NCBI RefSeq assembly: GCF_000813125.1
Contig: NZ_BASE01000083.1
Location: forward strand, 1 to 64,000
DNA from: Mesobacillus selenatarsenatis SF-1
Lineage (GTDB): Bacteria > Bacillota > Bacilli > Bacillales > Cytobacillaceae
DNA: 64,000 nucleotides
Direction: 5' to 3'
A model generated the notes under the pieces. That model had not been told where the DNA came from and made no database searches. It worked only from the letters and a program-made list of their open reading frames with translations. Positions 1 to 7,978 of the stretch are shown piece by piece. The stretch's first letter is position 1; each line of letters starts with the position of its first letter. A program made the translations under genes and the position numbers.

Positions 1-41
1 GCAAGATTAAATAATGCAGCCAGCTTTTTTACATTCTCTTT

Positions 42-1136
42 TTAACCATCGATCACTTCATTGGCACATGGAGGGGTGACAAAAGAATATTCAATCGTAA
101 CACCGATAATCGTTCCGGATCGATCTTCTATTGGAGTCAAGCCCGTAACGACAACTTCAGTATTTTCACAATCTGGTTCAACACAAGGCGGCTCAACAGA
201 AGTATCGCCTATACAGGTGAAGCAGTTTTGAATCGCCGTTCCCTCATCCTGGCAACACGCAAAAACTGGTTCCTCTACACAGGCACCTGAACCCAGCAAT
301 GGAATCATCGGGACATTGAAGATGACCTGGAAGTCAAATTCCTGCCTCCAGCGCTGTACAGGCACACAACATTGCAAGTTGGTATTGCAAACATTAATCG
401 TCTCCAGCACCTCGCATGTTCCATCCATAACACAGTCACTGACGTCACCAATACAATAGGCGACTCTCACATCTTCTTCCGTGCCTCCTAATGTGAAGCA
501 ATCAGGGAACAGGACATCGCAGGTGAAATTATTGTCTTCTTCACAAATACACGGATTATCACAAACACATGCTGGTGCACAAATTTCTCCGCAGCGGGAC
601 ATGGTTCCAAACTTCAATTGAAAACACGCTACTTCTGCCGGGAGATTCTCAGGGATTATGAACGAAAATCTTTGTGTTGTCCCTGGCTCTAGTTCTGGCT
701 CACCCTGTGGATTCAAATTATCAAATTTCAGCCCTACTACATTTGTGCAAGGGTCAGTTATTGGACACGGGAAATTGGGGTTTGAAGAAGGGAACAAACA
801 GTCTCCAGGTGTCGTTGGAACAGGAATATTCATTTCATCTGCCGGAAAGATATCCCCTACAAAACATTCAAAATCACTGAAACATCCTTCAAGTTCCAAC
901 ACCCAGTTGCTCAGTGCATTCTGAGCATTGATGTTAGTAATTTGGTAATCCCAGCGAAACCCGTCTGCAACAGGGGCCACTCCCAAGAACGTTACCACAT
1001 ACAATGGATTTGCCATCGAATCCAGCACAGTATATGAAGAAGGAGCTGTACAATCGACTGGCTGTGGGTCTGGCGGGCAGTGACTGCCGCCGAATCCTTG
1101 CTTTTGTTTCTTGCCTTTAAAATTCATGCCTCTCAT
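42..1136 (-). CDS. Cysteine-rich hypothetical protein
   Basis: I do not recognise the family. The 364-residue product has about 30 cysteines, many as CxC, CC or CxxC (for example residues around CVCDNPCIC), mostly in the C-terminal two thirds. The N-terminus is short and basic with no signal peptide or membrane segment. Two start codons are possible: ATG at 1136, and ATG at 1127, which has the AAAGGATGA-like ribosome site at better spacing. Disulfide-rich, poorly secreted proteins of this kind in Bacillus are often spore coat or exosporium components, but that is inference only. It stands alone, reading off the left edge. Confidence 0.7.
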   Translation of the reverse strand: MRGMNFKGKKQKQGFGGSHCPPDPQPVDCTAPSSYTVLDSMANPLYVVTFLGVAPVADGFRWDYQITNINAQNALSNWVLELEGCFSDFECFVGDIFPADEMNIPVPTTPGDCLFPSSNPNFPCPITDPCTNVVGLKFDNLNPQGEPELEPGTTQRFSFIIPENLPAEVACFQLKFGTMSRCGEICAPACVCDNPCICEEDNNFTCDVLFPDCFTLGGTEEDVRVAYCIGDVSDCVMDGTCEVLETINVCNTNLQCCVPVQRWRQEFDFQVIFNVPMIPLLGSGACVEEPVFACCQDEGTAIQNCFTCIGDTSVEPPCVEPDCENTEVVVTGLTPIEDRSGTIIGVTIEYSFVTPPCANEVIDG

Positions 1137-1268
1137 CCTTTATAGTAGAATAAGGACAAAATCTCCTCATTACTAAACTATGCAAGGTGTTTTTCCATGT
1201 ATAGGTGGATACCTTTGCTGCAGTAATATTCATGGTTGATTGATATGAATTCCACATAAATGCCAAAA

Positions 1269-1292
1269 GGCTGCCAGATTTTTCTGGCAGCC
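1269..1292 (-). terminator. Rho-independent terminator, probably bidirectional
   Basis: A perfect 9-bp stem GGCTGCCAG/CTGGCAGCC with a short T-rich loop is flanked by AAAA on the left and TTTTTA on the right. It lies just after the stop of the stress-protein gene at 1312. Confidence 0.85.
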
Positions 1293-1311
1293 TTTTTATA
1301 TGACATGGTTA

Positions 1312-1887
1312 TTAAAAGTCGCGTGTGTTATCAAAACGAGTGTTGGCAGGGTTGTCCGAAGTAAGCGGTGCATCAACTGGATTGCGAGTCCTTGTGCCAT
1401 CTAAGGCATCAACAGTTGTGGCATCATTATTCAGGCCAACTCTGTTTTCGTCGCGCTCGACAACAACTAGAATCTTGCCCTCTTTTACATAGCCTTCGTA
1501 GCGTTCAGCTTCATCTTCCGGAATACCCATTCCGATCAGTGCTCCAGCTAAACCGCCAGCACCTGCGCCTACTGCCGCGCCAGTAAGTGTCGCAGCGATT
1601 GGGCCTGCAGCGACGATTGGTCCTATTCCAGGAATCGCTAGTGCTCCGATGCCTGCCAATAATCCAGTAAGGCCGCCTAATACGCCGCCTGTTGCCGCAC
1701 CTGCAGCAAGACCTTCCTCAGTCTTTGTACCGGTAGCTTCGTTAACATCGTGAACCTCATCTTCGTTCTTACTGATAACCGAAATATCATCGGTTGCGTA
1801 TCCCTGTCTTTTCAGGTCCTCAACAGCCTGGATTGCGTCTTGCTCATTATCATATACTCCAACAAGATGTTTTTCATGTTCAAACAT
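1312..1887 (-). CDS. General stress protein, YflT-type N-terminal domain with glycine-rich core
   Basis: Residues 8-60 (VGVYDNEQDAIQAVEDLKRQG onward) match the YflT/GsiB-neighbour 'heat-induced stress protein' domain of Bacillus general stress proteins such as 17M. Residues 60-125 are a Gly/Ala-rich hydrophobic stretch resembling a glycine zipper, which may insert in or associate with membrane. The tail after residue 150 is polar with TRTRNP repeats and looks disordered. A sigma-B-type promoter lies about 38 bp upstream and a strong GGAGG site precedes the ATG. The molecular role is unknown; membership of the general stress regulon is a good inference. Confidence 0.85.
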   Translation of the reverse strand: MFEHEKHLVGVYDNEQDAIQAVEDLKRQGYATDDISVISKNEDEVHDVNEATGTKTEEGLAAGAATGGVLGGLTGLLAGIGALAIPGIGPIVAAGPIAATLTGAAVGAGAGGLAGALIGMGIPEDEAERYEGYVKEGKILVVVERDENRVGLNNDATTVDALDGTRTRNPVDAPLTSDNPANTRFDNTRDF

Positions 1888-1924
1888 AATAAAAGCCTCC
1901 TTTAGACGAGTAGTCCTTTTAAAA

Positions 1925-1949
1925 ATACCCGCATATAGGAGGTGTAAAC
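1925..1949 (-). promoter_or_regulatory. Sigma-B-type promoter of the stress protein gene
   Basis: On the minus strand GTTTAC is followed after 13 bp by GGGTAT, very close to the known sigma-B consensus GTTTAA-N13-15-GGGTAT. It is correctly placed upstream of the start at 1887. Confidence 0.75.
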
Positions 1950-2021
1950 CTTATGTCGAACGATTATTGGCTGTTGTGGTGACCGGAGACAGCCTTTTTC
2001 AAATCAGAGATAGCATCCAAA

Positions 2022-3164
2022 TTATTTCCCTGCCGCTGCAAGTGCAGCTTCAAATTGCTCGATAATGTCATCGCTATTTTCAATTCCAACCGAAATCCTG
2101 ACTAAACGATACGTAATGCCAAGCTCCGCCTGCGCCTCTGGCGGCAGTGCACGATGGGAGGTTTTTAGCGGATGGGAGACAGTCGTTTCAACTCCCGCAA
2201 GTGTTGGTACAATTTTTACCCAGCCTAGCGATTTGAAAAGTAGATCGGTATCCACGTGTTCTGCCAATTCAATCGTAACAATCGCGCCGAAACCCTCTTC
2301 CCCCTCAGAAAACGGGTAATATACCTTTGCTACATTCTGATGTCCACTCAGACTATCAGCCAGCAACATGGCATTTTTCGATTGAGCTTTCATTCTTAAC
2401 GCCAGAGTCTTCAACCCTCTGCAAGTCAGCCACGCTTCAAATGGACTAAGGTTCGCACCCAAATTCACAATTCGAGCCCGCGCTTCAGCAATCAGTTCCT
2501 TTTTTCCAACGACGACACCTGAAGTGACATCACTGTGCCCGCCGATGTATTTCGTCGCACTGTGGACGACCAGGTCAGCTCCTAGTAAAAACGGGCGGAC
2601 ATGAAGCGGAGTAGCGAATGTATTATCCACCAAAACGGTGAGGTTCCTTTTTTTCGCCAGCGCGATAACTTCCTCTAACTTTTCAACACGAAGGAGCGGA
2701 TTCGTGATGGACTCCGTGTAAAGAAGCTTCGTATTGTGTTTGATTGCCTGTTCGACTTTATCCAGGTCAGAAAACGATACAAATGTCGTCTCAACTCCAA
2801 AGCGTTCAAGCTCAGCTTTCAGCATATGGAAGCTTCCGCCATACACATCGTCGGCTGCAACGATATGATCGCCATTCTTCACTACTGCCAGTACCCCCGC
2901 TAAAATGGCAGCCAAACCAGAGGAAGCAGCTACCCCGTCTTCCGCATGTTCAAGCGCCGCTACAGATTGACCGAGTTCATCTGTATTCGGGTTCCCAACC
3001 CTTGAATACAAATAACTTCCTTCTCCTTGATAAAAGCCCTCAAGCTCATCAAGATCATTAAAAGTAAAAGCAGAGGTCTGATAAATCGGTGTCGCCTTGC
3101 TTTTGATTCCTTTTTGCTCCGTATGTATGGAATGAAGTACTTCTGTTTCAAATTTGTTAGCCAT
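2022..3164 (-). CDS. PLP-dependent transsulfuration enzyme (cystathionine gamma-synthase / gamma-lyase family)
   Basis: A fold-type I PLP enzyme of Cys/Met metabolism, 380 residues from ATG 3164, which has an AGGTGA ribosome site. The open frame continues 44 codons upstream, but that part is the S-box leader and is not coding. Visible motifs include SRVGNPNT, the VDNTFATP aspartate (about D180) and SATKYIGGHSD with the PLP lysine (about K205). Family members make cystathionine from acylhomoserine or split cystathionine or methionine; sequence alone does not separate these. The SAM riboswitch argues for a role in methionine synthesis (MetI-like) rather than degradation. Confidence 0.9.
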   Translation of the reverse strand: MANKFETEVLHSIHTEQKGIKSKATPIYQTSAFTFNDLDELEGFYQGEGSYLYSRVGNPNTDELGQSVAALEHAEDGVAASSGLAAILAGVLAVVKNGDHIVAADDVYGGSFHMLKAELERFGVETTFVSFSDLDKVEQAIKHNTKLLYTESITNPLLRVEKLEEVIALAKKRNLTVLVDNTFATPLHVRPFLLGADLVVHSATKYIGGHSDVTSGVVVGKKELIAEARARIVNLGANLSPFEAWLTCRGLKTLALRMKAQSKNAMLLADSLSGHQNVAKVYYPFSEGEEGFGAIVTIELAEHVDTDLLFKSLGWVKIVPTLAGVETTVSHPLKTSHRALPPEAQAELGITYRLVRISVGIENSDDIIEQFEAALAAAGK

Positions 3165-3196
3165 TTTGTCACCTGCTTTAAGAATTTTTAGTATAG

Positions 3197-3223
3197 TAAA
3201 AAACCTCTCCAAATCAGGAGAGG
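3197..3223 (-). terminator. Terminator of the S-box riboswitch expression platform
   Basis: Stem CCTCTCC/GGAGAGG with a 6-nt loop is followed on the minus strand by a T run (A run at 3197-3203). It lies between the S-box aptamer and the start codon at 3164. Confidence 0.85.
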
Positions 3224-3241
3224 TTTCTATCCGCATAGCCT

Positions 3242-3347
3242 CTCTTATCTTCAGTCTGCAATCTTCAGGACTTAGCACCTTTAATTCTGAAAACATGAAG
3301 GCTGCCGGGCTTCAAAGGGCCTGTCCCTCCGCCGCTCTTGATAAGAG
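3242..3347 (-). promoter_or_regulatory. SAM (S-box, SAM-I) riboswitch
   Basis: The minus strand shows the S-box signature. The P1 arms are CTCTTATC (3347-3340) and GATAAGAG (3249-3242). Between them are AGAGCGGCGGAGGGA, GGCCC, TGAAGCCCGGCAGCC and AAGGTGCTAAGTCCTG. This is a known SAM-binding aptamer. With the downstream terminator it should stop transcription of the transsulfuration gene when SAM is abundant. Confidence 0.97.
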
Positions 3348-3449
3348 TTATTTCGGTTTTGAAAATAGTTTTAATAGCTGCAGTATATCAATTTAGCCAT
3401 GATATCGTCAATGAACTATTCGTGAAGAAACTGTTCAAGTGCCTGTATG

Positions 3450-4778
3450 TCAATCTTCAGGATCGCTGTCCAGCAGATCCCATGGCGTAATGACGCCAAT
3501 CGGCTTTCCATGGCGGTCCCCAGTTTCCGTGATGATGACCGCCTGCAGTTTCTTGCCTCTAGTATGGTAGCGCTCAAACAATTCTTCAATATGATACAGA
3601 GACGCATCTTCATCAACAAAGGTCACAAAGTAATTTTTCCCTTTCGTTAACAGCTCTTTGACACGGACATCCTCGAAATGGACCACACTGTCGGAAAAAT
3701 GCTTCGCCATCCACTGGATGATCTCTGTTGAAGTCAGCAAGGCAACATACTTATCATCCTTGTCATAGACAGGGAATCTTGTAAAATCAAACTTATTGAT
3801 GACCTTTAGAACATCTTTAAGATAGGCATCCTCATAATAGTAGAACACCGGACTTGTTGCGATTGACAATGCCGTCTGCGGCTTCTCAAACTCCTTGCAT
3901 ATCTCCTCAATCCGTTCGACCACCTCAATGTGAGGCTCAGCAATATAATAATCTGCATTCACACGCTCATGGACAATCGCATTCCGAAGCTTCGCAAACT
4001 GGTGCAGCTCACTTTTATATTTACGCACCAATGAATGGTTTTTATAGCCGGAATACAGCAGCTCGACAAACGCATCGCTGTCCGTCCCCTTCACCATCTC
4101 CTTCAACTGTTTGTGAATCCTGTTAAATGCTGTCTCGAACTTTCCGGACTGCTCCTTATGCTTTACGTCGTGGTCTTCTGAAGTTTTAGCGCCGAAATCG
4201 GGATTCTGATTTGATGAATTCTTCCAGCCTTCATTCTTACGATTTTTTCCGTTGCCGTTTTTTGTTTGGTTGGAAGATTGTATGTTATTGCTGTTACCGT
4301 TTTTCGGTTGATTCGAAGCTGATTTGTCGTTCCCGTTACCGTTATTGGATTGATTGGATGCTGATTTGTCGTTCCCGTTACCGTTTTTCGGTTGATTCGA
4401 AGCTGATTTGTTGTTCCCGTTACCGTTATTGGATTGATTGGATGCTGATTTGTCGTTCCCGTTACCGTTTTTGGATGGGTTACCATTTCCATTGGCGTTC
4501 TGTTGAGATGATGACTTGCTTTTATCGTTTTTGGAATGAGAATTACCTTTTTCTTTTTTTGATGGATTGGATGGCTTTCCGTTTCCAGTTCCATTATTGC
4601 CATCCTGCTTTAGGTTATTTTCATCAACCCGCTTCAATCTGTTTTCCTCCATCTCCTGCGGCTTAGGATTAGTTCTCATATATGACTTTCTTTTATTGTT
4701 ACCAGTCTGATGATTCTTCTTATTTTTTGAACCAGACTGATTATTGGATTTATGTTTAACCTGAGTATTGTTAGCCAA
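3450..4778 (-). CDS. CBS-pair protein with HEPN-like middle domain and Asn/Gly/Lys repeat N-terminus
   Basis: 442 residues, starting at TTG 4778 behind GGAGGGG. Residues 1-210 are low complexity. They include five 14-residue repeats at about 104-173 (pattern NGNGNDKSASNQ plus two residues), visible as 42-bp DNA repeats. Residues about 215-290 form a helical region with KLRNAIVHER, an R-x4-H motif (R265/H270) typical of HEPN RNA-acting domains. Residues about 300-440 are two CBS repeats that commonly bind adenine nucleotides. The suggested role is a nucleotide-sensing, possibly RNA-acting protein; the HEPN call is from motif and length only. It stands alone, facing away from the YitT-like gene. 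Confidence 0.75.
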   Translation of the reverse strand: MANNTQVKHKSNNQSGSKNKKNHQTGNNKRKSYMRTNPKPQEMEENRLKRVDENNLKQDGNNGTGNGKPSNPSKKEKGNSHSKNDKSKSSSQQNANGNGNPSKNGNGNDKSASNQSNNGNGNNKSASNQPKNGNGNDKSASNQSNNGNGNDKSASNQPKNGNSNNIQSSNQTKNGNGKNRKNEGWKNSSNQNPDFGAKTSEDHDVKHKEQSGKFETAFNRIHKQLKEMVKGTDSDAFVELLYSGYKNHSLVRKYKSELHQFAKLRNAIVHERVNADYYIAEPHIEVVERIEEICKEFEKPQTALSIATSPVFYYYEDAYLKDVLKVINKFDFTRFPVYDKDDKYVALLTSTEIIQWMAKHFSDSVVHFEDVRVKELLTKGKNYFVTFVDEDASLYHIEELFERYHTRGKKLQAVIITETGDRHGKPIGVITPWDLLDSDPED

Positions 4779-4957
4779 AATAGCCCCTCCGTAATTTCAA
4801 TTAACTTCCCCTTCTCATTACCCCATTTTATGGTTTTACTAATCATGGATATATAATGTAAAAATACCAGATAAACTTTAAGTTTGATACAATAAGTATA
4901 GTACATACATGACTAATTCCCAGAAGTTATTTTTAATAGAAAAGGGTTGGATATTCA

Positions 4958-5824
4958 GTGGCAGCAACGAAGAAAAAAAGAGTGATTAAAGAGGTTACAC
5001 AGCTTGTGACGATAACAATCGGGGCAATTATCGCAGCATTCGGGCTTGATATGTTCCTTGTTCCTAACGCGATCCTTGACGGAGGGGTCATCGGACTTTC
5101 GATTATCGCAGCAGAATTGACTAACATCTCGATGAGTATTTACCTGATTTTGTTCAACCTTCCTTTCCTTTATATCGGGTATAAGAGGATGGGCTTGAAA
5201 TTCACGCTTCGCACTTTATATGGAGTCATTATTTTATCCGGCGCGACTGCCTATTTACACCACTTTGAACCTGTGACGGATGATTTATTTTTAGCAACCA
5301 TCATCGGCGCGGTTATCCTTGGAACGGGTGTCGGTTTGGTCATCCGGGCAGGCGGCGCACTGGATGGAACCGAGATCATTGCCATCCTTGTCAGCAAAAA
5401 GCGCACCGTTTCTGTCGGGCAGATCGTCATGGTCATGAACTTGTTCATATTCGTCCTGGCAGCTTTGCTCGTGTTCAGCTGGGAAACAGCAATGTACTCA
5501 ATCATCACCTATTTCATCGCCTTCAAGATGATTGACGTCGTCGTCGAAGGGATGGAAGAGCTCAAATCAGTTACGATCATTTCAGACGTCCCTGAAGAAA
5601 TCGCTGAAGCATTGCTCAAGCAATTAGGCCGCGGCATGACCTATATTCAGGGCCAGGGTGTTTTTTCAAACGAACCAAAGAAAATCATCTATACTATCGT
5701 CAGCCGTATCGAATTATCCACCGTCCGCTCAGTTGTCGATGATATCGATCCAAATGCGTTGGTCGCGATTGAGAATGTCGCCGACGTTTCGGGCAGTAAC
5801 TTTGATAAGAGTGGCGGGCATTAA
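4958..5824 (+). CDS. YitT family membrane protein (DUF161/DUF2179)
   Basis: Starts at GTG 4958. Residues about 15-200 carry roughly five to six hydrophobic segments with the family pattern FLVPNAILDGGVIGLSI and the GGALDGTEI loop. The last about 80 residues are a soluble DUF2179 domain (SVTIISDVPEEIAEALL, then GMTYIQGQGVF). YitT proteins are ubiquitous in Firmicutes. They are assumed to be transporters, but their substrate is not established. It is monocistronic, and a repeat array follows the stop codon. Confidence 0.9.
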   Translation: MAATKKKRVIKEVTQLVTITIGAIIAAFGLDMFLVPNAILDGGVIGLSIIAAELTNISMSIYLILFNLPFLYIGYKRMGLKFTLRTLYGVIILSGATAYLHHFEPVTDDLFLATIIGAVILGTGVGLVIRAGGALDGTEIIAILVSKKRTVSVGQIVMVMNLFIFVLAALLVFSWETAMYSIITYFIAFKMIDVVVEGMEELKSVTIISDVPEEIAEALLKQLGRGMTYIQGQGVFSNEPKKIIYTIVSRIELSTVRSVVDDIDPNALVAIENVADVSGSNFDKSGGH

Positions 5825-5852
5825 TTAGCCGGTAGAAACTTGTTGATTTAGC

Positions 5853-6005
5853 AGTTGGTCGAATAATTATTGAATGTGGTCAAAAAAATCAAAAATTCGC
5901 CAATATATTTCTAAATGTGGTCGAAATAACTTCAAATGTGGTCGATATATCGAGAAATGTGGTCGATAAATTCATTTTTTCGCCAATAAAATCTTGAATG
6001 AGCTC
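5853..6005. repeat. Phased array of ~21-bp words (ATGTGGTCGA type and TTCGCCAATA type)
   Basis: ATGTGGTC words start at 5874, 5915, 5936 and 5957, with degenerate copies at about 5853 and 5998. Intervals are 21, 41, 21, 21 and 41. The two 41-bp gaps each hold one TTCGCCAATA word, at about 5895 and 5978. The whole stretch is therefore a regular array of 21-bp and 20-bp units. It lies between convergent genes and has no open frame of note. The same two word types recur at 39904-40035 and, inverted, at 9247-9360. Confidence 0.8.
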
Positions 6006-6123
6006 TATCCAGGACTGCTTTCCACAAATGTATTAACGAATGTGACCAGTTTTTCGTGCCTGTTATCAAGTTTGCATCCGAATATTGCTGATTTATCTTA
6101 TTTTCGATATAAAGCAGCTATAA

Positions 6124-6158
6124 AAAGTGCCCTGGCGAACAAATCGCTGGGGCACTTT
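6124..6158 (-). terminator. Rho-independent terminator, bidirectional
   Basis: Stem AAAGTGCCC/GGGCACTTT with an inner GGCGA/TCGCT pairing. An A run on the left gives a U tail for the minus-strand small gene, and a weaker T-rich tail on the right could serve the YitT-like gene. Confidence 0.85.
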
Positions 6159-6166
6159 GCTTTTAA

Positions 6167-6301
6167 TTAATCAATCGGATTGTTGAATTTCTTTTCTTTC
6201 TGGCCGGTTGTGAATTCGACTAATTCTTCGGGTGTGTTGTTGCCTTTTTTCTTGTTGTTGTTGCGCTGGGCGTTTCCGTTGCCGAGCTTTTGTTTACCCA
6301 T
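6167..6301 (-). CDS. Small Asn/Lys-rich protein (44 aa)
   Basis: ATG 6301 follows a GGAGCGAGGA ribosome site. The 44-residue product begins MGKQKLGNGNAQRNNNKKKG, then has a short acidic middle (TPEELVEF) and ends NNPID. It is hydrophilic with no cysteine or membrane segment. A terminator sits 10 bp downstream, which supports a real gene. It resembles the small Asn/Lys-rich proteins of spore-formers, but I cannot name a family. Confidence 0.65.
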   Translation of the reverse strand: MGKQKLGNGNAQRNNNKKKGNNTPEELVEFTTGQKEKKFNNPID

Positions 6302-6325
6302 TCTTCCTCGCTCCTTTTGATGGAT

Positions 6326-7819
6326 TCATGAAGTAGTATGGATTTTTCCCTCGTCGTTTATTCTAAGCTCAGGAGCACGGCGCACCAAGGTTGCCTGCTC
6401 ATATGCATAGGCAAGCTTGATTAGCAATGGTTCGCTGAAAGCAGTACCCGTGAAGGTGATGCCGACCGGCTCTCCTTCTTCAGTAAAAGCAGTAGGGACG
6501 GTAACAGACGGGTAACCTGCCTTTGAGCCAATCGTGGAGCCATCCATTGGAAAAAGCACTGCATCGGCACCATATTCCTTCAGTGCATAATCAATTCCCT
6601 GCTCCCTTGCCATATAAAGGTTATACTCCAGTTCTTCGAGGTATTCACACTCAGTCAATGTTCCGCTTGTTGCTTCAGATTCCAACAGCACCTCCTGTCC
6701 GTACTTCAGCATTTTCTCCCCATGCTCATAATTGAAAGCAATCACGTCAGCAAGCGTCCTGACTGTAACACTCGGTGCAAGCCCGTTCAGATAAGCGTTC
6801 AAATCTGCTTTGAATTCATAGCTCAGAACCCTATAGCCCCACTTAGCCTTCGTCGCTGGGATTGCTGCTTCAATTACCTCCGCGCCGAGCTCTTCCATTT
6901 TTTCAACCGCTTTTTGCAAAATTTGTTCCTGTTCCTGAGTCCATTTGCCAATATACTCTTCCCTGACAACAGCAATTTTCGCTCCTTTTAGTGCTTGAGT
7001 ATCGAAAAGAGAATCATGGTTGAATTCAGGTAAACTCACCATCGTTGCCGGGTCTTGAGGATCCTGGCCAGCAATCGCTTCTAAAAGATAAACTGCGTCC
7101 TTGACAGTTCTCGCCATCGGGCCGGCAGTATCCTGCGTGTGCGCAATCGGAATGATGCCGCTGCGGCTGACCAGCCCAACTGTCGGCTTGATGCCAACCA
7201 GTGAATTTTGCGAAGCTGGGTTCAAAATTGAGCCATCTGTTTCTGTTCCTACCGCTACTGCGGCCAAGTTGACGGCGATTGCTGCGCCGGAACCAGCACT
7301 TGAGCCGCCGACATCAAATTTCTCGGATCCGTACGGATTGAGCACCTGGCCACCGCGGGAGCTATAGCCGCTCTTCATGCCATTCGCCATGAAATTTGCC
7401 CACTCAGTCATATTCGTTTTTCCAAGAATGACTGCGCCTGCTTCCCTTAGCTTCGCAGCAACAAAGGAATCTTTCCGGGCAAACGAATCCTTCAATGCAA
7501 GCGAACCAGCACTGGTATGCATTTTATCGTTTGTATCAATATTATCTTTTATCAGTACCGGAATGCCGTGCAAATCGCCTCTTGGACCTTTCTGCTTTCT
7601 TTCGCCATCCAGTGCAGCCGCAATCTGAAGAGCATCAGGATTCAGTTCAAGCACTGAATTGGTTATTTTATCGAAGGCAGCGATACGAGCCTGGTACATC
7701 AGGACAAGGTCATGCGAAGACAGCTCGCCTTTCCCCATTTTTTCCTGCATCTCATCAATCGTCGCTTCTGGCAGCCACTCTGTCATCAATGTATTTAAAC
7801 GTGGATTTTTCAAGTACAA
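6326..7819 (-). CDS. Amidase signature family enzyme (GatA-like amidase)
   Basis: 497 residues of the amidase signature family, which hydrolyse amides using a Ser-cisSer-Lys triad. Visible are Lys91 in LIKDNIDT, the GGSSAGSGA loop (171-179, cis-Ser) and the nucleophile in ETDGSI (about Ser197). No gatB or gatC partner is nearby and the C-terminus differs from tRNA amidotransferase, so a stand-alone amidase (peptide, acyl or nitrile-derived amides) is more likely. Substrate cannot be told. No signal peptide is seen. The gene stands alone. Confidence 0.9.
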   Translation of the reverse strand: MYLKNPRLNTLMTEWLPEATIDEMQEKMGKGELSSHDLVLMYQARIAAFDKITNSVLELNPDALQIAAALDGERKQKGPRGDLHGIPVLIKDNIDTNDKMHTSAGSLALKDSFARKDSFVAAKLREAGAVILGKTNMTEWANFMANGMKSGYSSRGGQVLNPYGSEKFDVGGSSAGSGAAIAVNLAAVAVGTETDGSILNPASQNSLVGIKPTVGLVSRSGIIPIAHTQDTAGPMARTVKDAVYLLEAIAGQDPQDPATMVSLPEFNHDSLFDTQALKGAKIAVVREEYIGKWTQEQEQILQKAVEKMEELGAEVIEAAIPATKAKWGYRVLSYEFKADLNAYLNGLAPSVTVRTLADVIAFNYEHGEKMLKYGQEVLLESEATSGTLTECEYLEELEYNLYMAREQGIDYALKEYGADAVLFPMDGSTIGSKAGYPSVTVPTAFTEEGEPVGITFTGTAFSEPLLIKLAYAYEQATLVRRAPELRINDEGKIHTTS

Positions 7820-7937
7820 CCATTCCTTTCAAGGAGGCATTTCAGCTGTTGATTTTCCAACGGCTTTAACAGAGCCTTAAAAAATAAACTACGGAATATA
7901 TATTCTGATTGTTTTACAAAAAAACCTTTAAAAACAG

Positions 7938-7970
7938 TAAAAAAAGCTATAGGAAAAAGTCCTATAGCTT
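7938..7970 (-). terminator. Rho-independent terminator of the helicase gene
   Basis: Ten-bp stem AAGCTATAGG/CCTATAGCTT with an A-rich loop. An A run at 7938-7945 gives the U tail on the minus strand. It lies 9 bp after the helicase stop. Confidence 0.9.
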
Positions 7971-7978
7971 CGAAATAA

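Noticed and set aside
3165-3296. N-terminal extension of the transsulfuration enzyme (44 codons).
   Set aside because: It lies wholly inside the S-box aptamer and terminator; ATG 3164 has a proper ribosome site and matches the family N-terminus.
4163-4666. Long antisense and out-of-frame ORFs over the CBS protein gene repeats.
   Set aside because: They are reading-frame shadows of the 42-bp repeats; composition follows the repeat and no start signal is present.
5853-6005. CRISPR array.
   Set aside because: Only a ~10-bp word is conserved per 21 bp, with no 28-36 bp repeat, no unique spacers of constant length and no cas genes. The same applies to the arrays at 9247, 39904 and 61380.
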